Part shown: positions 23,901 to 35,900 of the stretch, one piece after another
Numbering within the stretch: position 1 is the first letter of the stretch
How the letters are laid out: every line of letters starts with the position of its first letter
Assembly (NCBI GenBank): GCA_027186245.1
Contig: CP114489.1
Location: 7,323,501-7,387,500 of the forward strand
Length of the DNA stretch: 64,000 nt
Direction: 5' to 3'
Source of the DNA: Coriaria nepalensis
Taxonomy: Eukaryota; Streptophyta; Magnoliopsida; Cucurbitales; Coriariaceae
Notes under the pieces: generated by a model
The model's database searches: none
The model's input: the letters and a program-made list of their open reading frames with translations, nothing else
What the model was told of the DNA's origin: nothing
Position numbers and translations under genes: made by a program

Positions 23901-26900
23901 ATTTTAATGGATATGATCAACCCCCGAAACTTCCACAACTATAATGGGGATACCCAAAAATAGACTTGAACCGCCAATGTTTTTAACAGCCCGGTCACTA
24001 ACTATTAACCCAAGCCGACTCTTGAGGAAGAGAATTTTTTTTTTTCTAAAGTGGCCACTTAACTAATCTAACTTAATTTTTGTTTTACCCAAATTTTTTC
24101 CTTTTTCCCAACTTTTACCCAAACAACCTCTCAATCTTAAACACCACAGATTTTTGGCCAACCACCGCCCCCAGCCACCAGCCACCATTACTGCCACTGC
24201 CCCCTCTCTACATTTCGGGAAATAAATAAATAAATAAAAACACCAAAACCAGGATAGTTTCAAAAAAATCGGATTGTTTGGATCGGTTTCTTGCTGCCAA
24301 ACTGATCTGGTTTCAGTTTCTTTGTTTTTTCAGTTTTCTTTTTTCAAATGTAGAGAAGAGGGGAGGGGGGAGGGGGCGGCGGCAATGGCGGTGGCTGGTG
24401 GTGGCGATTGGCTGGAAATATGTGGTGTTTAAGCTTGAGAGGGGTTGTTTGGGGAAAATTTGGGAAAATGAAAAAATTAGGTTAAAAAACAAACAATATC
24501 AATTTAGATTAGCTAAGGGGACATTTTAGAAATAATTATTTTTTTCTTATTTCAGGGAATGGGTTGAGTCTGGTCGAGTTAATAGTTAGTGACTGATTCG
24601 TTACGAAAATTGGGGGTCAACATAAATTATGTTTAATTTTTGGATGTTCATTATAGTTGTGGAAGTTTTGTGAGTTCATTATAGTTTATCATAATGACGA
24701 AAAATAAAGCGCACACACAAATATAAGATGAAATAAGTTATCCGAGGAAATAAACCTGGCTAGCATTGGCAGTTGCAACATTAATGGAATAGCCTGATGG
24801 AGCATTCCACTCATTCCGTAGCTGTCTAGTTGTAGAACTGACTAATCTTACACAGCTTGAAGTGACCTGTCATTGCCATCATTAGCAATTAAATCAAATA
24901 CTATCCTTTAATATCCATTAAGGTAGCCCATCTGTAAACAATCAAATGTTGCAATATGTCCTTTAACACACGGTAGTATGAGCAGATGGTTATCTGCATA
25001 CCCAAGAGATCAGGCTGAGACAATTCTGATAGCCCTGTAACTTCAACTCCTTACCCTTTTATCTCTCTCGCAGTCCTTACAATGAGGAGGGTGAAGAAAG
25101 GACAAGTACTAATGTTTTTCACTAGCTAACAGTACATAAATATCTATACGTGATAGTTCCAATTTCAATAAAATGAAAAATCCTATTCTGCATTGTAAAA
25201 GAAATTATACTAAGAAAAATGTCAATGGACAGCTTTGCTGTCCATATTTATTTCCTTAATTTACTCTTCTGAATAATTAGCTTAATATTTGACAGATTGT
25301 AGAGGGTTAATATTAGCAGATATATAGCTTATTTCCATGTATAGAATTCCCTTGTATAGATTATATAATAGAGAGAAATCAAAAGGCTAGATTGATTCGG
25401 CCATTCATCAGCATTAAGACTTACCTTTGACATGGTATCAGAGCAAGGTTGATTTTTTTTTTCTCCTCTTAGTTTTGTTGTCGCCGACATGACTCAATTT
25501 TTCGATTTCGTGTGTCGGCGTCTTCCGGGCAATTTCTGAGCATTTTCTCCTGGAGTGGTGTTCTTCGGTAACCTCTGTTTCAGGTCATTTTTCTGTTTTG
25601 ACAACCTCGGTTCCTTTATTTTTTTTTTTATAATTGTTTTCTGCCTTTTCTCGGGTGCCATTTCTTTCCAATGGATTCTGCACCAGTGTGTCAAGTTTAC
25701 AGGAAAAAATTACTCTACATGGGTTTTTCAGTTTGAATTTTGTCACAAGGGAAAAGACCTTTGGGGCCATATTGATGGCACGGATGTTGCACCAACATCC
25801 GATACTTCCAAATCCTAGGATGCTGTGTCTTCTCCGTCTTGGGTTGTGCTTGATGCTCGAATCATGTCTCGGCTTCTTGGTTCGGTGGAGCCACATATTG
25901 TCACCAACTTGCAGGCCCACTGCTCCGCTCAATCCATGTGGAATTATTTGAAGATGGTTTATCATCAAGATAATGATGCTCGTTGCTGTCAGTTGGAACA
26001 TGCGATCGCCATGTTTCAACATGGTAGTCTTTCCATCCAAGACTACTACTCGGCATTTTTGACTTTTTGGCATGAATATTCTGATTTGGTTACAGCATCT
26101 GTTCATGTTGCTAGTCTTGCGACTATTTAGAATCTTCAAAAGAAGAGCCAACGTGATCAGTTTCTTATGAAACTACGCCCGGAATATGAATCGGTTCGCT
26201 CCTCTCTACTGAACAGATCTCCTGTTCCCTTCCTTGATATTTGTTTTGGTGAGTTACTTCGCGAAGAACGACTTAGTACTCAAGCTATTTGTTTTGCAGT
26301 TCCAGGACGGCAACTATGGCTTATGTTGCCCAAGGACGTGGATCACCTGTGACTTCTAAAAAGCTGCAATGTTTCTGTTGCAAAGAATATAGGCCATATT
26401 GCTGCCAATTGTCCAAAAAAAAATTTGCTCTTATTGCAAGAAAAAGGGTCATATTATCAAAGAATGTCGTATCCGCCCCCAGAATCGTCCGGCCCAAGCA
26501 TTTCAGGCTTCTGTTACTGTTCCTCCAGCAGTGACTTCTGTTGCACATGGATCTTCCTCACGTGCTTCCTCTGATCACGCTGCAGCCACTTACTGTACCC
26601 CTGAAATGGGGCAACAGATGCTAATTTCAGCATTATCTACGTTGGGGTTTCAAGGTAAAAATTCTAATACACTCTGGTATGTAGACTCGGGGGCTTATAA
26701 TCACATGACGAATAATCCCACAACTCTGTCTCATGTTCGGCCCTATGCTAGTCACTCTGCCATTCAGACTGCCAATGGCAGTTCTTTGCCCATCGCTGCT
26801 GTCGGAAATGCCTTTTCTACATTTACTGATGTGTTTCTTGCTCCTCAGCTTTCCACGAATCTTATTTCTATTGGTCAATTAGTTGATAACAATTGTGTTG

Positions 26901-29900
26901 TTAATTTTTCTGGTGATGGTTGTGTTGTTCAGGACCAGGTAACTGGGGAGCCGATCACGAAGGGACCTAAAGTGGGGCACTTGTTTTCACTATTTTTACC
27001 TGTTCCAGCACTTTCTCCTATTTCTTCTATTAAGTCTTATGCTTGTCATAATGTCCCTAATCTGAGTATGGTGTGGCATCGTCGTTTAGGCCATCCCAAT
27101 ACTCAAATCTTATCTCATGTATTCACTCTGACTTTCTTGGTATTAAAAAACGTTCTTCTTTATCTCTTGAGTGTGATTCTTGCAAACTTGGTAAAAGCAA
27201 GACTCTTCCATTTCCTTTGCATGCTAGTAGAGCTTCTCACTTCTTTGATCTTATCCATAGTGATGTTTGGGGACCTTCCCCGGTTAGTTCACATGAAAAA
27301 TTTAAATACTATGTGACTTTCATTGATGATCATAGCAGATTCACTTGGGTTTATTTTCTTTGCTTTAAATCTAAGATTTTTCATACTTTCACTGAATTTG
27401 TTGAAAATCAATTTTCTGCACATATCATTACGCACAGATTCTGGTGGTGAATATTTGTTTACTGAGTTTTAGGCATTCTTGGCTTCAAAAGGTATTATTC
27501 ATCAACATTCATGTTCTGCTACTCCCCAACAAAATGGAGTAGCCGAACACAAAAATTGTCATCTTCTTGATATGGTACGTACTCTCTTGTTAGAATTTGA
27601 GGGGGGCTGTCAATGGACAGCAAAGCTGTCCATATTTATTTCCATATTTATTTCCTTGATTTACTCTTCTGAATAATTAGCTTAATATTTGACAGATTGT
27701 ATAAGGTTAATATTAGCATATATATAGCTTATTTCCATGTATAGAATTCCCTTGTATAGATTATATAATAGAGAGAAATAAGAAGGCTAGATTGATTCGG
27801 CCATTCATACAGCATTTAGACTTACCTTTGATAATATATATATAGAAGAGTAATGCACCTCCAGTTTAAACAGATTATAAATCTAGCTTGATAGGATATG
27901 TTACTCATCAAAACATATCATAGGGAGGGGGGATATTTAAGGGTTTAATAAGTAAATCATCAAAGCATGTTTGTAACTCTTGACTCCACAAAAGAACTAG
28001 AATGTTTGCAAGATCGATGTTGAATAACAAATATTTTGGGAAAAAGCTCGTTAATCTCATATGAAATGCAATTTATCTATATCCTCCAAGGAAAAGCTAC
28101 TTCAATGAATCCATGACTTTATCATTTATCAATAGAAGAAAATGAATTAATGAAATGAACTCAATTCTATCTCCTGTAAATATCTTACTTGCACAAGTTG
28201 ATTATGCACTGCATCATGGCAAAACAAAGTCTGCACTTGAGAGAAGAAGCCCTCTATTTCAGTTTCCTCTAATTCATCCTCAAGATTCATTGCTAAAATC
28301 CTTGTCTCGCTGATGAAACTTACAACCAGAAATGTGTCAAATGGATCATCAGTGGAAGATCTCAAGGACCACATTCCTTTGATACCCTGAAGTTCTACCG
28401 AAGCCTACAATGTCGTATACAAACGTCAAATATATTATAGGGAAAACCTTGAGAGATCTTGTAGACAAAATAATAATAATAACAATAATAACAATAATAA
28501 CAATAATCATAGAGCACCAAATATTAATTATACTCAAACCTGTTCATTGATTCCTATTCCATTTCGAACTATGCGAAGGGAACCATCCTTATAAGCCCCA
28601 GAGCAGGTGACAACCTGACCTTGTCCTTGCCGCTCGAGGTCCACAACACAGAAGTCGACAATAGGGCCTAAATTCACATACCTTTCCAGGACTTCGACAA
28701 AGGAACCTTTTGCATCAGGATGAAGATTTAACTTTATAAGCTGCATTAACATCACTAACATATGTTAGTAGCTGGCTTTTTCAAATATGCACCATAGGGT
28801 GATTTTAATTCCATCTTACACGTAACAATACAATTGATAGGCAAGGCCGATAAAGAGGAACAGAATATGACAGGCCCCAGAATGGCAGAACTTTCCATTG
28901 TCAATTACTCAAGTCAACTCCAAACCCAACCCCCACCCCCAAAAAAAAAATAATAATAAACCCCAAAAAAGGGGGCAGGGCTTGATGAATTGAAGAGCTA
29001 GAGAACATGAGGTGAATAAAAGAAAAGCACTATAGCTGAGGGGTAAGAACCTTCCCAATACTAGAATTTGGCTTCTATCCGACTTCTTATATGATATACA
29101 TTTGTGCTATTAATATAATATATATAAATCAAATAAAAATCTTAATGCCCGGCATCAGAGGATAATAAATACTAACAGGTACATATTATATGTTGCCAAA
29201 GGCTATTTGGCCAGAACTGAGGTATATATACCTTAACTTATCATAAAATGCCTCATCCCTAAAACCATAGAGGCAATGCACCTGACAAAATGAGATCTAA
29301 GTATTGAAGAAGATGCTTGGATAGCGTTCCTACAAAAGTAAGGAATGCTAAAAAGGAAAATGAGTTGCAATATTTATGTCCAAAACACCTGCGAATCTCC
29401 ATAGCTTGACCCAATAAAGACAACTGCATTATCAAGATATGAAATTGTTGATGCAATGGATGTCTCTCCCAAAAGCTCCATCTTCAGTCCAGTAACCCTA
29501 AAAGAGAAATGTAGATCACCTCAGCAAGATCCCTATGACGCGTGGGAAAAAAGTGAAGAAATAATACCTAGTTCATTCTTTTTCCACTATGCATAAAATT
29601 GTCAAAGTAAAATGGTAAATCATTAGCATTTGTATATAAACAAGAATCGCTCACTTCTCTTTCTCGTGAGTGATAACAAGTAGGTGAATAAGACCAGCAT
29701 GATCACCAAGCAAGTATCGCGAACCATCAGCATCGACTCTCCCATAGGCTTTAGTGATGGACTAGAAGTAAGGATGAAATAAAAATAGACAAGTAAAATG
29801 ATTCAGGTATAGTAACAATTCCCAGAAACTCATATAATTTCAGTAGAATCTAAATGAGTAACCTACTGGTCTAATTGGTATTGCTTTAAATGCATTGGCG

Positions 29901-32900
29901 CTGCAGTAAACAATTGTTTCCTCTCCAATTATGAGTACCCCACAAAGAGGTGGGGGTACAGGTATCAGCAAATCAGCCCCATTGTCAAGATTGTTCTGGG
30001 ACCACGGACCCTCAACAAAGTCCTTCTCCTTAAGAGCAACCTCGTATGTTTTAACATGACGAGCATCTTTGTTGTCCTGTAATACAGTTAGAGAACAAAA
30101 GTGAGAATCCAAGTTATTGTGCAAACTGCACACTGTTTCTCAAGAACAGCCTAATGTAAATCAAAATGGACTATTTTACTAAACAAGAACCTATTTTTAG
30201 TTTTAGTGAGATCATATTGTACTAATATGACCATCATACCGTCTGAAAAAGTCCACTTAACACTATCTATAAACCTAAGTATGAAAGATATATTATTAAC
30301 TAGTCATCTAAGTTCCCTAAATCGCTAATCAAAGTAAGCATTATCTATTTTAACTAAGTGATTATCTTTAAGAAAATACTATTTGCATTTTTTTACCACA
30401 ATATGCATTGTTTTTTTCTTTTTTATAAATAACAAAGTTCTAACAATGATACATCCTGTCTCTGGACACAACAGGACTTGTAAGATCAATCTATGGGGCA
30501 ATCACACTTTCTATAGTCTAAAAGTACAAGTAGAAGCTAAGAGTAATCACATCCAAATAGGAGATGAAGTATAAAAAACTCTAAAACTATAAGTCGTGCG
30601 CTTGTAACAACAAACAAGAAATGCATAATTTTCTATTCATTTAATCTAGTAACTAGACAGTATGTTGTAATTAAGAGTAATAAACCGATATCTATATGGG
30701 ATTATGTAACGCACACATAGAACTATTGCACATCTATATAAGCACACAGAACATATACACATCTACAAGCAAACTAAATGCAATTTCCACTTTTGGACTT
30801 GTATAATCTTTGACGCAAAAGAACAAACACCATCGCATATAAAAGACAAAGATATGATAAAAATACAGAAATATCAAAGATCGAACTTGCATATATCATA
30901 AGGAATGGAAATAGAAACCTGGTACAGCACTACAATTGTTGGTTTTGAGCAACCATAAAGAAACTTAATATCCAAGACTTGGAGTTCTTCAAGCCTGAAA
31001 ATATTTACCATTATATCAGTTAATACTTGCAGCACCACAAGAATAAATGGGTAGTAAATTTCTACAAACCAATAACTTCAAAATAAATACTTTGAGTGGA
31101 TAATACTAAAAGTCGTCAAATGATAGATGGATCTCATCACATTTTTCAATTACAATGTCCTCATATGGCTATCCAGTAAATTACAGTTTCAATTAAAGAG
31201 AGAACTGTAGTCTATAAATATAACATGTAATTTGAACAGATAAGATATAGTCCACTGTTTGCCCAGGTTACTCCTTTAATCCCTTCTAAGTTGCATTCAC
31301 CCCAAGCAATATTTGGCCAAGAAAAAGAAAAAAAAAAAAAGCAATATATCCTAAGGAAGAATATGTTTGACTATAACTCCCAGGAGCTAATAACATGTAG
31401 GGCCACCAAAAAGCTTGAATCATTTTCCAACAGATAAATAGAACCACTTCAATATGTAAAGAAAACTTGTCTAGCTCATGTCCAAATAGTTGACTTGAAA
31501 AACTTGGATTCAGGTCATACCTAAAGTAATTCAAGACTCCAAGTTGTAGAAGCTACTAGCTAGCAGATAGGTTAAGTAAATTTTATTAATAAACATGACA
31601 ACTAAAATGTGAGGTTAATACCTAATGTTAAATGCTTCTTTTAGTTGTCCCTTATTATCAAAAGGGATAACCTGAAAAGAACAAACAATACAGGTTATTA
31701 TTTAGGAACCTAGCCATTTAGCTTAACAAGTAGATAAGAAGATAAACAAATAACGCAAAATACTAACCTTAAATAACCCATCATACAAATGGAGTCCAAT
31801 CAATCTGCAATCTGGATCTATTATGCCAATCTAAAGGAAAGAAAAATATAATAATGAAGGAATGGGACAATAGCATTGTCATTCTTGGAAGACTTGAATA
31901 ATAAGATGAACATGATTCTCATGGAAAACGAAACAAAAAAACATGACTATAAGAATCTACTAAATTGTGTTTGAAATGAAGCCTAAGCAGATAAGTACCT
32001 GACCATTGTCTGTAGGACGACCAATACGATCTGAAACATCCCCCATTGCTCTGCACAGTAAGGGCACAAATTTGTCATAGAATAATTGATAAAAGGAAAA
32101 CTTAGTTGCATCCATCTATGGTCATATAAGTTTCTCACATGTAGATCAAAAGAAAAAAGAAAAAATAAACCAGTATATTGTTGTCATAGATCAAAATTGA
32201 TTTCTCAGAAGCACCAACAGAAATAGGGCATAAATTTGTCGGAGAATAATGTGATAAAAGGAAAACTTAGTGGCATCCATCTACAGTCATATGAGTTTCT
32301 CACATGTAGATCAAAAGAAAAAAAAAGAAGATAAAACATTATGTTATCATAGATCAAAATTTGTTTTCCAGAAGCACCGACAGAAATTGTTCAGAAAAAT
32401 ATACACAAGCCGAGGAACGTGAACTAACAATCAGAGGAACACAAGAACTCAAACGAACTCAACATGCAATGAAAAAATGAAAAACACAACTGACCTTTTT
32501 TGCCAACTTACACTAACTAAAGAGTCATTCTTGGCGGAAATGTTAGCCGCCCCAATCCGTAGGTCTGGAAAGCTGATTGTGCTCCCTATATTTAAGATTA
32601 GTGGTTTCCCATTTTAAACAAAGATCTCCAAGATCTCTAATTTTATTTCCAATTTTGGTCCTAGTTTTTAGGGAGTATTATGTTGCTAGGATCAAGTTGA
32701 ATAAATGACTAGATTTGCTATCAAAGTTCCCCTACAAATCCTTTGTATCAGTAGCAAATGATGGATAAGAAATTATAATTTTCCCTTCCATAATTCTTCA
32801 TGGTGTCAACAAAGTCATTTCTAAACCGAGAGAAACCCTCATTGTAAAATTCGGCATGGCCAGCGATAAGCAAAGTGCCACCTCCGAGGTAACCTCTAGT

Positions 32901-35900
32901 CAAGAGGTCACCATTTCCAGCAACCATGGAGGACCCAAGAACTCTGTTCTTCCCATTACAGGGCACAAACTAAATGGGCAGAACTATCTCCAATCGTCAC
33001 AATCAGTCATGATGTTCATATGCGGGATGGTAAGGATGATTAAATCACTAAGGCAGTTGTCGCTCCGACAAAGGAGTATCTAAATATCAAAGCTTGGAAA
33101 TTAGAAAATAGCATGATAAAATGCCATTGCTGATCAACTAGATGAACAATGAAATTGAAATTTTCATGTATTATGTGACAACCAAAGAGATTTGGGATGC
33201 TGCTAAAGAAACCTATTCAGAAAAATCCTTAGTATTTCGATATTTGGCTTTTGTTATCTTGTAAATGTCTTTCTCTCCTTCCTTTGTACCTAACCTATTA
33301 TATAAATCATTGTATGCTCTCTTCTTAGCATCCCCTACTGCTTTACTACTTAGTCTCTTGACTTGTTTATACAGTTCATACAATCCTTAGTCTCTATCGT
33401 TTTGCCAATTCTTAAACTGTATTTTCTTTTCCCTCATAGCTTGTTGCACCTCATTGTTCCACCATGTCTCCTTGTCATGTCCTCCCCTTCCCTCAGCCTC
33501 TCCAAGTACTTCTCTCGCCCCACTCCTTATATGGTAAGTTATGTGTTCAAAAAACTTAGAGGTATCAATCTTATCCCTACACCTTATGTTCTCACATCCT
33601 TTTAAGACTAACAAACTATCTAGTATCTTATTTCTAAAAGTCTGACATACATCTCCCTTCGTAGTCCACCACTTAATTTCCGGCCTAGTCTAACCTCTAT
33701 CTACTTTACAATTACTCACAAGACAAAAATCCAAGATCAATAACCTATGTTGGATCGTTAAGCACTCTCCTTGGATGACCTTACAATTTTTACAGCTACC
33801 TAGGTCTTGTCTCCTAACAAGAAAGTAATCAATTTCACTTCTATTCTGCCCACTAGCAAAGGTTACTAAATGATTCACCCTCTTCTTATAGAAAGTATTT
33901 ACTATCCTACAATCACTAGCTACTGCAAAATCTAGAATAGGGACCCCCATATTATTTTGAAACCCAAAGCCTTGAAACCTCCATGGCCATTTAAACCTCC
34001 ACCTAAGAAGATCTTTTCCGAGAGGGGGACTATTAACTTCCTCTCCCAAGGAGCCCCAAAATTCCTTCTCAGTCTCATCGCCTAATCCCACTTGGGGTGC
34101 ATACGCACTAATATGTACTATCTTTAATTCTAAGGCTAAAGTGATACTCATCATACATAGATAAGTGCATATGCACTTATGATGAATAAGAAATTATCAT
34201 TTTAACTTCCATAATTCTTCAGTAGGCATAAGAAGTTTCCTAATGGTTCTCTTAGGAATTTGAATTCATAGCACATTAACTGAACATCAAGAATCAGCAG
34301 AAATTATCAACATATTCCTTTAAGTTTAGGAACTATGATATGTTGTCAATGCTCTTTAATCAATTATCATGTAACTGGAACATTTCGAATACCTTGCATC
34401 AGCATTTGCACTCCTATCAAAATTTCACCAAAATGAAAATTCTTTATCTTTCTACAAACATAAGGCAACTTCTATTACGGAAAGGCCCATTGGTTTATAG
34501 AATTAGGCATAAATTAAACAAACCCTTCACTCATAATTCCTTAACAATATTGAGGGATACCTGAATACCATTTTAATTGTTAATATAATTTATACTTATA
34601 TGTATGGAATGGGAATGGGAATGGGAATGGGCACCAGAATATATATTTAAATTCAATCTAATGTTTGAAATATTTGTTTAGGTGATAAAATTCTACTGTG
34701 GTATTGGCTATGGAGGGGTGATCGTCTTAGTGGGACACATTAGCAATAAGAGTGGTGTAGTGGGGGAGAGGTGGTGATAGTGCAGTGGTAGCAATGATAA
34801 AGACGGGAGAGACCATTGCAATTTAGAAAATGGGGTTGGATTCTACACGATCAATCAGCAAAATCACTTTCTTCATAATGTGATACTTCCATGTAAGTAA
34901 AAATGTGATCCACATTCCATAAAGGATGGATAATAAAGCAGTTTCATAGAGTCAACGAAATTTATTCATCTTATTTTTTGATGAATGAATTACTCCATAC
35001 ATAAATCTATAAGAGATAATCATCGTGGAGTACTATTAATGAATCACGCCAAATCTAGGAAGAATATACTAGCTTCCAAAAGGATCTTTGAACTCAAAAA
35101 AGGCTATCAATGTATCAATTATGCCAAGCTGGATGCAACTCTTCTACCTGAATCTAGAAGATAAAGCTATGTATACAAGCAAAACTTTCAATCGAAGATC
35201 ATCACTAAGGTAATGTTTGATGTTTGGTACACCATTTTTTACAAGACTCATAAACATATATAGATGCTTATGACCTCAAACAAAAGCAGTCTTCAACCTC
35301 ACATTTATAAATGAGAAAAATAACAGAGAAGATAACCTAAATGAACAGGTTCTAGTATATCAGTTTCATAAGAAAATCAACAACCAAACAGAAAGAGAAA
35401 ATGTTGTTCACTTAATCTTCAAACCTTGTAACAAGTTCTGAAGTCTCAGAATCCCATTGTAGAACACAGAATTTGTATCTTTCAGTGGCAATAAATAGAA
35501 AATCTTGTGTTTCCCCCTATAAAAAAATAAAATAAAAAATTCGGAGCAAAATTCATTAAGTTCAGCAAAGAACAAATAGAGACATTGTGACTTATCTTTG
35601 CTTGGGAGGAATTAACAAAAATGACTACTCACATGAGGGCGGAAAAGTTCGAGGGTTGCAATTCTTCCATATATCGGCACGTCCAGCACAGGCTGCAAAT
35701 TAAAGCTTCAACTTAACTCTGGTTTATTTGAATCCTTGTTAGACACCGAAAAGAAGCCCGCAGTGCTTTTTGTAAAAAAGATAAGAGTAACTATATTGTG
35801 CTAGATCTTCAAATATGATATGACTAATGTCATGTGAAATATATCTAAGACTCAAAGTTAAGCTCCAATAAATCTTGATTAGCAATTACAACCATACCCA

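Noticed and set aside
25585..26151. A 188-codon minus-strand ORF over copia gag
   Set aside because: Antisense of the UBN2 gag; composition and lack of domains mark it as a shadow.
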